Source: Cristatella mucedo (Eukaryota > Bryozoa > Phylactolaemata > Cristatellidae). From it: a DNA stretch of 62,000 bases. The position numbers and the translations under genes were made by a program. The DNA is taken from positions 292,501 to 354,500 of the forward strand of contig WPIO01000182.1 of assembly GCA_009760855.2 (NCBI GenBank). Reading direction: 5' to 3'. Numbering within the stretch: the first letter of the stretch is position 1; the number at the start of each line of letters is the position of its first letter. Below, piece by piece: positions 10,785 through 21,709 of the stretch. The notes under the pieces were generated by a model. It was given only the letters and a program-made list of their open reading frames with translations, was not told the origin of the DNA and did no database searches.

Positions 10785-12693
10785 ATATACCATCCCTCTT
10801 TTGTGTTCTTCACTGGAAGAAAAACTTAGTCCGGCCGTTACTCGAGGTTTTTATCATTCCCTGTATAACGGGTTTATTCCAAAGTCTTTAAAGTTGGCCA
10901 TATTACGACCTTAGTTTAGAAAGCAGGGATTGGTTTCAGAGTTCCTAAGAATATGTCGTCCAGTTTCTCTGCTTCCTTTGTTGTCCAAGATTCTCGAAAA
11001 TATTGGCACTAAACAACTTGTAAAACACATTGAAAGGAATAAACTGTCGGACAGATTCTAGTCGGGATTTAAGCAACACCACTCCACTAAATCTGCTCTC
11101 TTCTGTATGACCAACAACACCCTAAGCAGCAACACTGGCGGCAACGTTACTACCCTGGCATTGCACGATCTATCAGCTGCGTTTGACACTATTCATCACA
11201 CTATACTACTCGATCGATTGAGAACTACGATTATTCTGACTAACGAGGTTCAAATTACATTTGTCATATCGTGCTCATTCAAGTCATTTGATGGGGTCAA
11301 GTCTCGTCCAGCAGACCAGTCACCTGCGGAGTTCCACAAGGCTTCGTACACGACCATTTGGTACTCTCCATTTATATTTAGCCTCAGAAATGGTAAACCA
11401 TTTGAGGCCCATAGAATCGGGTATCGCTTCTATGGTGACGATACCCAGCTGTATCGGTCGCTGTAAAACTATCTGAATATGCGTCTGACTGTATCAGCGA
11501 CTGACAAACTGAACGCTTGCCTGTCAGACATCTGATCCAAAATTTCGGCCGATTTCCCAAGACTCAACTATGGTAGATCCGAGCTCACACTCAGAGAACA
11601 CCTCAAGCTCAGGGCTAGAACAGGAGACTTTGCTCTTCTAATTGGTGATGTTGCAGTGCGACCGTCGGTATGCGCTTGAAATGTAGGTGTCCGCATTGAT
11701 GTGTTTACATTTTAAAAGCTTCATTATGTATCTTATTATCTTATTATGTAACTTACTAGTTATGGGCAAACCCAGTGTGATTCAGATATTGGAAATGCTG
11801 ACGCTCAACATTGGCTCTGCCAGCATATCTCCCGTTGAATCGGCTCGAAATCTAGGTGTCACGTTCCAAAGTGACCTCTCGTTAGACGACCACATCAGCT
11901 CCACAGTCAAATCTGCCTACTTCCAGCTACATAACATTGCGAAAATTCGGGCTTGTTTAGATAAGGATACCACGTCTAAGTTGGTCCATGCATTTGTGAC
12001 ATCCCGTCTTGACTTCTGTAACTCACTGCTTGCTGGCCTACCGGTATGTGCAATCAGGCGATTACAGCTGGTGCAAAACTCCGAAACTAGGCTTGTCTGT
12101 CGTGAGTGTAGCAGTTGCCACATCACACTACTTCTTACTGACCTGCACTGGCTACCCGTCAAGCAAAGCATCGACTTCAAGTTTTTGTCGCTCACTTTTC
12201 GGCCACTTCATTCTTTGGCTCCTGCCTATCTCTCAGATCTACTCCCCCACCCGGCCAAGCATCGTACCACCCGCTTTTTGGAATCCAACAGTCTACAAAT
12301 ACCTCGTACAAACCTCAAATCCTTTGGAGACCGTGCATTTAGTTCGTATGCTCCCAAAGCCTGGAACTCACTCCCGACTTGCGTCAGAACATCTCCTGAC
12401 TTGACCACATTTAAAAGGAACTTAAAAACACACCTGTTTTGGACAGCATTTATTGGGTCCCAGTGATTCATCCTTCATGTGCATAGGCGTGCTGAAACTG
12501 TGCATGCTGCCACTAACCACATTTGCATGCTGACCCTGTGCATGTCACCCCTAACCGTGTTATTCATGTTGTTTATCAAGCATGATTTTACTCACCATTC
12601 AATCACGTTTCCATTTGCAGCAAATGTAAAGCGCCTATAAAGGGACTGAGTTCTCGAGGGCGCTTTATCAAGTGCATTATTATTACTATTAAG
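10785..12693 (+). mobile_element. L2-like LINE, 5'-truncated, best-preserved copy
   Basis: It begins within the reverse-transcriptase domain. LHDLSAAFDTIHHTILLDRL at about 11160-11220 is the RT finger region, and YRFYGDDTQLY at about 11425-11455 corresponds to the catalytic YADD-type box, here YGDD. The C-terminal part is open from 11687 to 12466. The 3' UTR ends GGGCGCTTTATCAAGTG then (ATT)n at 12691. The lack of an endonuclease region and the stops between 10.8 and 11.7 kb mark it as dead. Confidence 0.85.
11687..12466 (+). pseudogene. LINE ORF2 C-terminal reading frame (259 codons)
   Basis: Conserved C-terminal signature of L2/CR1-type ORF2: LGVTFQSDLSLDDHISSTVK, VTSRLDFCNSLLAGLP, LQLVQNSETRLV, LHWLPVKQSIDFK and FSSYAPKAWNSLP. 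It is an uninterrupted remainder of a longer protein, with no catalytic RT motif in this part. The first ~25 codons are probably not LINE protein. Confidence 0.8.
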
Positions 12694-12929
12694 AGGACTG
12701 CTTGCAGAGCTTCCATCACGCCTGATCCCTGTCTGAAGTTGAGGTTGGAGACTGTCTACCATGGCTGCTTACTAACACTTTAGCTAGCTTCCTGGTTCTG
12801 TCTAGGTTCGACGACTACAATTTCATTGCGGCTGGGATAACGTAAAAAGCCATCAAGCCTCTGCAGCTAGTAATGAGTATGGTAGCAAGGCTAGTTAACG
12901 AATCTCAGAGATTCTTTTTTCATTATCGC

Positions 12930-13260
12930 TGATGCGCCGATGAGCAGCGATGGCATTCGGTAGATAGCAAAATTCTCAGTCTGACCTACAATGCCCACCA
13001 TAGCTTGTCTCCTTAATACCTACCTAAGCTGCTGCAACGGTTTCAGCCTGCTCGTGCCCGCAGGTCCTCTGTGGACAATAGATTAGCTGTTTCATTCCTC
13101 CTTTTAAAGAATACGAAGACAGAAACTTTTACTCTGCAGGTCTTAGACTGCGAAATACACATCTACAATTCTTACGCAACGAAATGCACTCTCCTACTGC
13201 CGACTGTGACAAATTCTGTCTAGCCGTCCTGAGCTGCTACTTCCATGCCACTCTCTTCTT
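12930..13260 (+). mobile_element. LINE family-2 ORF2 C-terminal relic
   Basis: Broken frames read YLPKLLQRFQPARARRSSVD and NRLAVSFLLLKNTKT, then TSMPLSS. The same signature recurs at 51.1-51.4 kb ([18 protein letters not shown]). This is a different LINE family from the L2-like one. Confidence 0.6.
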
Positions 13261-13344
13261 TAACTGCCCTCCTGCGTCAGCCATATATGCCTGCCGATAG
13301 CAGCTGAGGCTTTGAGTTTGGCGTAGGCGATTGACTCTTCGGCA

Positions 13345-13405
13345 GCATGCAGTAGTGAACTTGAATAGAGATTAAGTTCATTTAAGGCGCTACAAAAAAT
13401 ACTTA
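13345..13405 (+). mobile_element. SINE family A, 3' end only
   Basis: GAATAGAGATTAAGTTCATT then TAAGGCGCTACAAAAA matches the family-A tail; the tRNA-like head is too diverged to recognise. Confidence 0.55.
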
Positions 13406-13449
13406 TTTGGTGATGGTGTTCGGATTTTTTTAAAGGTATATTCAATTCA

Positions 13450-14304
13450 AAACGTATACAAAATTAAAACAGAAGGTAAAGCCGCTTTAATATAGCCAAA
13501 TTTTAGAAGAAGAATTGCGAATCTCAAGACACTTAAGTCGTGACGATCGCGGGAACGACGAAGCACCCGCTTTAATGCGGAAACACTCGACGAGCGAGCA
13601 TAGTTGACGGGCCAAAATTAAGAAAGACGACTTACAAATAAAGCGCGCCAAGTCCGGCGGTAACAATGAGTGGCAGGAAAACCCTGCGCACGTGCTGCAG
13701 CGTTTACTCGCTTCGGACATTACGCCATTCACCCAAACTAGTGTAAGTTAGCCGATGGTGCTCCCAGAGATGCTGCTTGAGCGATCATAGACGAGCTAGC
13801 GCTTCGAAGTGCGGCTGGCTTGAACACCTTGTCGCACGCAGTTCATTCCTCTTTGCATTCCTGCCGAAATTTAGACTACCATGAACACTGTCGACGTCGC
13901 GCCCGCATGCAAGGGCTTGCAGAGTAAACGGCTGTGCCACTCGGTGGTATTCACATTTCCGTATGAACTCCCTCGAAGGTGCAATTCGTTTGTCGCACTC
14001 ACATTTCTTTCCTTCCCCGTGCATCGCCGCGGGTACTAACTAAACCAACAATTTGAACCTGTAAAGTTCACTACACAGTTCACGAGATAGCTAGTCAACT
14101 ATGGCGATTTCTAGGCGAGACTGAAAGTGCACTTTATCAGTTCTAATTCAGCGCTTCTGTGACTGTGAATTCACTGAGACTCGCCCACATTGATCGATCG
14201 GATTCCTCGATGAATCAGAGGTCGAAATCGACGAGAGCTCGCGACGGTTTACTAGAGTGTTCGAGCGGTGTAGCACGAACCGCACGGAGCAGTGGAAAAA
14301 AATA
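13450..14304. other. intergenic DNA, no feature recognised
   Basis: Mixed composition. Short minus-strand frames are present but without family resemblance. Confidence 0.4.
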
Positions 14305-14307
14305 ATT

Positions 14308-14462
14308 CATGTTTATAGCACCCAAAGAGAACTTCATCTCTATTCGGGCGCTTCACATACGCCGCCACGGGGCTCGAGCCCACGACCTCGGTCATCAGAT
14401 ACGTTCACCTTGACCTCGGTTCGAGGCGAGCACTTTAACCACTGGGCCGAACCAGTGCCAGC
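14308..14462 (-). mobile_element. tRNA-derived SINE family A
   Basis: On the minus strand: head with TGGTTCGGCCCAGTGG (A-box region), GGTCGTGGGCTCGAGCCC (B box) and the tail GAATAGAGATGAAGTTCTC. It lies about 550 bp upstream of the FEV-like start codon. Confidence 0.85.
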
Positions 14463-14465
14463 GGC

Positions 14466-14689
14466 GGGCTCGCGGATTGCACCGACCGCCGCACAGCTAC
14501 CGGCTGCGTGTGCATGTGCGCTGGAGCATGCGTTGCTGCGTCGACTCTTGGCGCAGTCGCACTTACGCGCTTTCAACTTGCACGGATTTCGTCGCTCGCT
14601 ACTCTGGGCTCGTAGCCCGAAGAGTCTGAGGCGGCGACAGCGGCGGCGGCCGGCGAAGTGCCCGGCAAGCTCCAGCGCACGACTCGTGT

Positions 14690-14725
<36 letters not shown>

Positions 14726-15009
14726 AATCCCGAGGCCGCCACCGCGGACGGCGCCGTTCGTCTTCCGGCAGTGCGAAACGGCCCGTCTCCCGAAGCCAAC
14801 TCGGGCGCGCTCGGTTTCCGCGGCTACCGGCGGATGCGGACGGCACGAGCCAGCGCGAGCGTCCAATGAGAGCTGAGGCGGCGCCAGGGTCGCGACGGCA
14901 TTGGTCAATTTGGGGCGCGCTCCCGGCCGGCCGCGCTCGCCGTCTGCGAGAGTCGGAGGATGCTTCTGATAATGTGCCCTTTCTTCGCGGCGGATGTTCA
15001 TTGAAAAAA
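14466..15009 (+). promoter_or_regulatory. CpG-dense 5' flank and probable promoter of the FEV-like gene
   Basis: This GC- and CpG-rich stretch lies between a SINE insertion and the FEV-like start codon. It contains a GGC/GCG trinucleotide run at about 14689-14723. No clear TATA box is seen at a suitable distance. The promoter role is inferred from position and composition only. Confidence 0.4.
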
Positions 15010-15103
15010 ATGCAGCACGGGTATAAGTCGGTGCAGAGCTGCTTTGAATCGTACGGAGCGAGCCCCTTCGGACGATTTATGCCAGCGGGACTGGCGCTGC
15101 CAG
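15010..15103 (+). CDS. FEV: FEV-like coding exon 1
   Basis: Encodes residues 1-31 plus the first base of codon 32, beginning [10 protein letters not shown] and ending GLALP. It closes on a phase-1 donor CAG|GTAATG (GT at 15104-15105), which joins exactly to the phase-1 acceptor before exon 2 to give [10 protein letters not shown]. The GSGQIQLW junction is the one expected in FEV proteins. Further 5' coding or non-coding exons cannot be excluded. Confidence 0.7.
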
Positions 15104-16396
15104 GTAATGACCGCTCCCCGAGTCGGCCGCCGCCGCCGCTCTCTTTAAACGCCGCGGCCGCGCCGAGGTCGCAGCGTGTCGCCGCGGCGAGCTGACCGAT
15201 TGACGGCGGCGAGCGAACGCCAGCCAGCTCGAAGCTCATTTCGCCGTTTTGCCATTTCGCCCGCTACCACCTGGCAAGCCCGCCATCCGCTGCCGGCTGC
15301 TGCCGCTGCTTGTAGATCACGACGCGTCGTACAACCGCAAGTGGAGCCCAGCCCAGCCCCTCAGCGTCGGTGAGCGTGCGAACGAACGAGCGAGCGAGCG
15401 CTCTCGCGAGCCGTCGTCTACACCGCCGCCGCACGCACGCGCCCTCGGCGTTCATTCGCGGCTAGGAGAGCGAGCGCACCGCCGCCCCCTCCCCGCGCTC
15501 GACGGTGGTCAGGTCACTTTTGGTGCGCTGCGGCAGTTGCCGTGGCGGCTGCTGGCCGCGCGCCGCCGCCGCCGCCGCTGTCGCCGCCGTAAGCGCGCCG
15601 CTGCGGAATTTCGCCGCCGGTCCAGCAGCCTCCCTCCCCCTCCGCCCGAGCTGTTGCCGGAACCTAGTATCACTCTCGCGCACGCGCGCGCTGCGACGGC
15701 CTACCGCGACTGCTTGCAGGCAGCGGACAAATACAGCTGTGGCAGTTCCTTCTGGAGTTGCTCTCCGACGGCCGCAACGCCGGCTGCATCGCCTGGGAGG
15801 GCACGGGCGGTGAGTTCAAGCTGGTCGACCCGGACGAGGTGGCGCGCCGCTGGGGCGAGCGCAAGTCCAAGCCCAACATGAACTACGACAAGCTCAGTCG
15901 CGCGCTGCGCTACTACTACGACCGCAGCATCATGACCAAAGTGCACGGCAAGCGCTACGCCTATCGCTTCGACTTCACGTGCTTCGCGCCGCTGCCTCCG
16001 CTGCCTCCGCCGCCGCAGTCTGCGCGGCTCCCGTCCGAGCCGCAGGGCGCCGCGCGGCGCGCTTCCGACGGAGGCTGCAGCGGCAGCGCCGCACCTTACG
16101 CGGCGGCGGCGTACCACCGCGCCCGACGCCAGCAGCTGCTGCTCGGCGGCGCAGCGGCGGGCTTTGAAGCCGCCGCGCGGCCGCTGTTCAGGGTCTGCGC
16201 GCCCGACGCCGCCGCCGCCGCCGCCGCCTCGCCCTTTTTCGATGAGCGTCTTGGCGCGGCGCGAGGGCTTTGGATTGCCGCGGCCGCGCACCCGCGGGTG
16301 CCGCCGCCACCCTGCCGCCGCCCAGATGACGCCGTTCAATCGCGGCAGGCGGACGTGGTTTGTGACCAGCAGGCGCAGAGGAAAGCGGGCGAGTGA
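15010..16396 (+). CDS. FEV: FEV/Pet-1-like ETS-domain transcription factor (whole gene, 2 coding exons)
   Basis: Nuclear DNA-binding transcription factor of the ERG/FLI/FEV branch of ETS proteins. Joining 15010-15103 to 15720-16396 gives 256 aa, close to vertebrate FEV (about 238 aa). The ETS domain spans residues 36-117: it opens with [11 protein letters not shown], carries [20 protein letters not shown] and the recognition-helix arginines R92 and R95 before YYY, and ends [17 protein letters not shown] and the R in YRFDF match FEV better than FLI1/ERG, which have YKFDF. There is no PNT/SAM domain, as in FEV. The C-terminus is Pro- and Ala-rich, with Ala runs at about 159-162, 195-201 and 218-221, again FEV-like. 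Vertebrate FEV specifies serotonergic neurons; that role here is inference. ATG 15010 has A at -3. An in-frame upstream ATG near 14867 has a poorer context. The C-terminal tail is low-complexity, so its exact end is less certain than the ETS domain. Confidence 0.85.
15720..16396 (+). CDS. FEV: FEV-like coding exon 2 (ETS domain and C-terminus)
   Basis: The acceptor is TGCTTGCAG at 15711-15719. The exon encodes the complete ETS domain (15722-15976) and a Pro/Ala-rich tail to a TGA at 16394-16396. Coding identity is near certain through the ETS domain. Beyond about 16000 the frame is open but low in complexity, so a later splice or an earlier end remains possible. Confidence 0.85.
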
Positions 16397-18770
16397 GCGA
16401 AGGGCGGACCATCGGCGCCAAGGCCGGCGTCCCGCAGCCGCGGCTGATACTGAGGCGGGAGAGGCTGCCGGATGCGCCACCGCCGCCGCCGCGGCTGCGG
16501 CGGCGGCGGGACTACGAGATCCAAGTACGCCAGCGATGAAGCGGGCGGCCGTCTTCGGCGGGGCGCCACGCGACGACCTGGAAAGCTCCGCCGCGACTGT
16601 CGCGCGCGCGCGCCTTGCTCGGCGTCCCGAGATCGCACGTCGCGGCGCATCGAACGCCATGCGTCCCGCTAAGTGGCACTCGCAGTGCGCCGGGCGGCTG
16701 CGCGAGCACCGACCTGCGAGCGCGCGGCGAGCGAGCTCGCGGCGGCGACATGCTAGCGTAAGCGAGATCGCTCGTCGCGGCGCGTCGCCGCGGCGACGGC
16801 GGCGGCCGTGAGGCTGACGGAAACCAAGTACGTTAGCGAGGAAGCTCGAGCAAAAGTTTCGACCGCGGCTTCCGTCACCGGACGAGCTTGCGACGGAGCG
16901 AAGCATCGGAATCGACGCTGGCGGCGGCGGCGGCGACGGCGCCGAGCGCGCGCGAGCGGCTGGGGCGAAATCGCGAGCGGACGGACGGATGGTGGCGCGA
17001 TGGAGCCGGACGAGAAGGCGTGGACTGCGGCGGACTTGCCGAGCGGCTACTGTGGGGCAGAGCCGCTCAAGCCGACGAGCGGCGCGGCGCGACTCAGGTT
17101 GGCGACCTTGAGGGCGATAAAGTTCGCCCGACCGACCGACCGACCGCGAGCTCTGCTCTCGCTTCCGCGTCGGTCGGGCGGCGGCCGCCGCTGCCCACTC
17201 GGGAGTCAGTTGGCCGTTAAATTCTGGCGAGCGGCGGTCCGCCGCCGCTTGGGACCCGGTCGCCGAGCCGTCACAAAAAAGCCAATGTCGTCGGCCGTAA
17301 TTATCGAGGCCGGAATAAAGGGATTCGCCGCCTCCGGGTGCCAAGCGCCTCGCCGCGCGACAGCGGCCGCGGCAGCCGCAGCGGTGAGGCTCGGCACTGC
17401 GTAAAGCTTGAGGGAATTGCCTCTAGCGGCTTCGAGCGTTGAAGAATAGAAAGCGCTTATGATTTTCATTCTGCGATCAATAGACGAAAAGCTCGCGCGC
17501 CGACAGCCGCCTTCGCCGGGCGATTGTAAAAAAGAAGGCGCTCGGGTTAATTGCGATCGCGCGCGCGCGCGCGCGCGCGCGCGCCCAATTGCTCGCGCAC
17601 AATGCGACTCACTCGGCCGCTCGGCGAGCGGTAAGAACTCCTCGTTGCCCGTAATTCGCGCCGCTCGCCGCACCGGGCGGCGAGCGCTCCTTTCAGTGCG
17701 CTTGAGTGCGCGGTCCCCAGAGCGCGGCGGTGGCGGCGGCGGACTCGTGAGCGCGCTGAGCCGGCGAAGGCGGAGGGTTGCGCCGGTGCGGCGCAGCCCT
17801 TCCAGATGGCCGCGTGGCCGCGTCGCCTCGCGGCAACCGAGTAAAGGAAGACGGCGCGCTCTCGCAAAAAATCGGCCGCGCGGCGCTCAATCGGAGCGAG
17901 CGGCGTGTAGCGCTGCGGAGCACAGCGAGTCCAGTAATGCGCGACGCTCCGCGGCAAAAGCTGGCAATTCCAATCGTAAGAAGCGCGGTCGCCGCCGTCG
18001 TACCGGCGGCCGCCGCCGCCCTCAGCAAAGTGAATTGACGGTTAGCTGATTCGAGAGCCTCATTTAAATGGCTGCCGAATGAGCCTTAGCGGCTAACGAA
18101 GCGCTTGCAGTATGCAGTGAAGAATTGCAGGACTCGCTGCAGGACTCGCGCGCCGCGCTCTCCGTGCGAGCGCGGCGAGACGAGCTCAAGCGCCGCGCCC
18201 GCAGCTTGCCGCTGCCGCTCGCGTGCGATCTCGGACGCGTTCGGTCAGCGTTCCCGGAACGACGCTGCGAGGCGCTGCCGCGTGCGCGTCTGGAATCTCG
18301 CCGCGCGAGTCAGCCAGGCGGCCAGGCGGCTGCACGACGGTCCTCGGGACGAGCGCCGAGCTCGACGCCGATGCGCCTGAAGTCGACCGCAAGTGAGTGG
18401 GGCCTCGCTCGCAGCCACCGACGGCAGAGCGGCCAGCGACGCCGCCGCCCGCCCCTGGTCTAGACGAGGCGGAGGACGGTGCGACGCCGCCGAGACCCGC
18501 GCGCGCGCGCTCGGGCGCCGCTTTGCCGAAAATAGCTGGCAGCAATTCAGCCGGTTCGTCGAGACTTCGATCGGAGAGCGCACGTGCGGTCTCGACCCCG
18601 GAGACCGCGGAGTGGGCGTTGCGAGCATCGCGGCCCCACATTAGACGCCGCGTGTCGGACTGGCCGGCCCGAGTTAGCCGCAACGGATGCCGCCAGGCAA
18701 CGGCTAGTCGGACCGGATAGGAGGCCGATTGGGCGCTTGCCGATCGCGTCGTACCGATCGGCAAGCGCCG
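16397..18770. other. CpG-dense region downstream of the FEV-like gene
   Basis: Strongly GC- and CpG-rich DNA continues for about 2.4 kb past the stop codon, with a (CG)n run at about 17557-17583. An AATAAA at 17314-17319 could end a 3' UTR of roughly 0.9 kb. Many long open frames exist on both strands, but they are Arg/Ala-rich and show no recognisable domain. I treat them as composition artefacts. Confidence 0.5.
18732..18769. repeat. 15-bp perfect inverted repeat, 8-nt loop
   Basis: GGCGCTTGCCGATCG at 18732-18746 and its exact reverse complement at 18755-18769. Confidence 0.9.
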
Positions 18771-18899
18771 GTTGACGCTTCGCCGACTTCTCGTGCGGGA
18801 GCGGCAGCGTTTGGTGAGAGTTGCTTCGACTCTGTCACGATTTGCTACCGTGGATAAGGACCAACTGAGCATTGAGGTCTTCAAGGAGAAGTCCGGTCC

Positions 18900-19165
18900 T
18901 CGGCATGCGCCAACTAGGCATACTAGGTGTCGCCTACTATTAAACCTCCAGTACGACTGCCTGAGTATGTGACTGACGAAATGCCCATGCCATCTTTAAG
19001 GGAAAAGCAGAGGTGGAGGGAAGAAGTTGTAACATTACGTCGGTGCACGCAGGTGTCAAGGCTGGAAGGATTCCTGTTCTGCTTAAGTAAAGGCTTGTCT
19101 GTACTACTGCTTTGTTCTTTTGCAGTTGCGCTTGAGGCGGTCCCTGCGGTCACACAGTGAAAGAT
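18900..19165 (+). other. possible coding-derived fragment (transposon or exon)
   Basis: A short frame reads KPPVRLPEYVTDEMPMPS then LREKQRWREEVVTLRRCTQ and meets CAG|GTGTCA, a possible donor. KPPxRLxxYV resembles phrases near the C-termini of some retroelement polyproteins. No further domain is visible, so the identity is a guess. Confidence 0.2.
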
Positions 19166-19169
19166 AAAG

Positions 19170-19535
19170 AAACAAAAGGTAAAAGCGAGTTGAAGACCCG
19201 GCAGGAAGGAATGCCGCCACCTTGAAGTCACCGTGGACCTCCGATTAGAAACCATCGTACCTCAAGACTGCGGGTCTCGACGCTCTTGTAATTCTTGTAA
19301 TTCTTGTAAGGTCTTGTAAGGTCTTGACGCTGTTGTCATTCCCTTTCATCCAAAAATGTCGTCCCACTGCTTCAGTCTACAGGTCGACAACTCTGTATTG
19401 TACTTGATGAGACCAAGATCTCTGATCGGGTCTTTGTGGCCTTCTTGGTTGGGGTAGTGTTAAGTATGTGCATACGTGCGAGCAGTCGCACAACCGAAGA
19501 TCGAATGGACAATAAGGAAGGCGGTGTATTATATA
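19170..19535. other. intergenic DNA with a short 10-bp repeat
   Basis: TTCTTGTAAT and GTCTTGTAAG units repeat at about 19285-19325. Nothing else is recognised. Confidence 0.5.
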
Positions 19536-19537
19536 AT

Positions 19538-19602
19538 AATAATGCACTTGATAAAGCGCCTTCAGATAACTCAATCTCTTTCTAGGCGCTTTACATTTGT
19601 AA
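19538..19602 (-). mobile_element. L2-like LINE 3' tail fragment
   Basis: Reads GCACTTGATAAAGCGCCTTC then TCAATCTCTTTCTAGGCGCT on the + strand, the reverse complement of the LINE tail. Confidence 0.85.
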
Positions 19603-20685
19603 ATCACAGGAAGCCACTAGAGACCTCACAACCGTCATGACCGATGCTAGCGCTGGAGATTCTTATTTTAAGTCTATTATTGGGTCAGCTGTTCTCCTTC
19701 GTTGACTTCCGCCGACGCAGTAGGCTCACGCGGTACAAAGCGAACCCAACAGGTAGTACGGGTTTCTCTCCATAGTCCAACACTGAAATGGTCATCGGGA
19801 TCTGCAGCTGCTACCTCGCTCTCTGAACTGATTGCTGCTCTCTTCTGAAGACGGCTTAAATCTCTTTTCGGAGGAGTGGATGGGGGGGCCCGAGCTCAGG
19901 GTTTCGCAGCTTTGCACCGGATGGATGGATGATGGATGCTGTGACGTCTGGATATGTGACAGAATATGCATTTTTGCCAATGCGAGACGCATTGGCAAGG
20001 TCCACCATGCAGAAAGCAGTTTTCTTGAGTGGTCAGTAGGTTACCTTCAAATTTTGGAGATAGCAATCTGTATGGCTCCTTTTCATTTTTAATAATCACA
20101 CAAATGAACAGATACTGCAATACTAAAAAAACCAAAATTATTTCATCAATGATCAATTTAGATTAGTTCTGACTAACTATTATATGGCTTTCGATGCCGA
20201 GCAACCGTTTTCAATCTATAAGAACAAATGCACGCACTAATGACAGGCCGACCCAAAAACTGTAGCCAACAGGCGCCTAGTTGGAGGCCGTGTGGTTTGC
20301 CGTTGCCTCGCAGCACACGCAACGCGCCGTGCGGACATCTAAGAAAGTTTCTTTGGCGACACAAGTACGCTCTGGCGTGGCTGTGCAGAGCGTAGAAGAG
20401 CGGTGACTGGAGTCGAAGCAAACACCTTCACCATTACAATATTGAGAATGCTGAATATCGAGATACAATGAATAATGAAATATAATATAAATATAAATAC
20501 ATTAAATAATAAGAATATTGGGAGCTGGAAATGCAGCTGCAGCATATAGGAAGTGGTGTTTAGTGTGGCTAGGTGCCGTGAGCCTAGCACTAAAGAGTAA
20601 GATCAAGATCTTTGGCGATGTTTATAGTATTCAAGAAACTGAGGTCGGGAACAATTTATGAAAGTGATCTCTATATTAAATCCTA
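19603..20685. other. intergenic DNA, no feature recognised
   Basis: Mixed composition turning AT-rich after 20050. No domain or repeat family was seen. Confidence 0.4.
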
Positions 20686-20848
20686 GCTCATTAAACAGCC
20701 TCTTTTTTATAGCGACAGAAGAGCCTTTATGGCTATCGCAACCGCTTGCAGTGGCGATAAAGAATCGCTCACCGCAGGAATCGAACCCACGACCTCGGGA
20801 CCGAGGTCTTGAAAGCAACCGCCTTACGTAGTGTGCCATCGCGGCTCT
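20686..20848 (-). mobile_element. tRNA-derived SINE family B
   Basis: On the minus strand: GCGATGGCACACTACGTAAG (A-box region), GTCGTGGGTTCGATTCC (near-perfect B box), the body GCAAGCGGTTGCGATAGCC and the terminal GAGGCTGTTTAATGAGC. It matches copies at 26822, 41409 and 46589. Confidence 0.85.
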
Positions 20849-20849
20849 A

Positions 20850-21555
20850 TATTAACTTACACAATGCAAACCTTCAGCATGGTGTCTTGTGAAAACTACC
20901 TATTACTAATAACAATTTCCATTTAAATTATTCTTGAAGCGCTAGTATTCCGCAATTAACCGTGGAACGAGGAATCACGCACACACTTAACGGACCAGTT
21001 TCTCCCAATCGCGGGTCATCAATCGCACCTCCTCCAGACAAGAGCCACTTTTGACCGGCTCATCTCTCGTTGGTGCACATACCTCGTGGTTTGACTGCCT
21101 TTCAAGAACAGAATGCCGCCTGGTGTCGATTAAAAATCTAAATTATTTCAGCGGACAGGAATGGTCATGCAAAATTTATTTTCCTTTAGCAGCGCGATTT
21201 TCTAGAACGCGAGCACGAGCCTGAGCTTCCGCTGGTTTCTACGCCTCTACTGATTAATTTAATTGGCGTAAGTGGTACCAACGACCGCTAATCGTTTCTG
21301 GAGACTCATTGATTAGCATTCTCAGATAAATTATATATGCTCAGCTTGTCTTGAAACTGTTGAAGGATTCGCTTTGAATCAACGCCCCAACTGTCGCTAC
21401 AAAAAACAGTGACATCGAAGTGTGCAACAACAGCAGCATTCCATATGTAGGTTTATGTACACTACATCTGCTCTTGCCCAGCCAGCTGCTGTGGATGCAA
21501 CAGCGCACGTTGCTTATTCAAAATTCTAAGAGTCAATGTACGCTTTCTTCTTCAA
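20850..21555. other. intergenic DNA, no feature recognised
   Basis: No gene, domain or repeat family was recognised. Confidence 0.4.
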
Positions 21556-21556
21556 T

Positions 21557-21709
21557 CGTGCCCGGTTTGGCCCAGGAGTAAAGGTGTACGCCATTGATGA
21601 CCGAGGTCAAGGCGAATGCATTTTAGGGCCGAGGTCGTGGGCTAGAGCCCTGTGGCGTACGTCAAGCGTCTGGGTAGAGATTAAGTTCATTTAAGGTGCT
21701 GTACATATG

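Noticed and set aside
14340-15239. 299-codon minus-strand frame upstream of and over FEV-like exon 1
   Set aside because: Antisense shadow in GC-rich DNA that also runs through a SINE; Ala/Arg-rich without recognisable motifs.
15701-17344. 547-codon minus-strand open frame opposite the FEV-like exon 2
   Set aside because: It is antisense to a conserved ETS domain and owes its length to extreme GC content and few AT-rich stop codons. It has no domain.
16164-18463. Several open frames of more than 100 codons on both strands
   Set aside because: Arg/Ala/Ser-rich, no domain, no splice logic with neighbours; composition artefacts.
20760-20850. tRNA gene candidates (also at 26830, 41415, 46600)
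   Set aside because: Good A and B boxes, but the sequence continues into a conserved SINE body and the cloverleaf is not intact; these are SINE heads.
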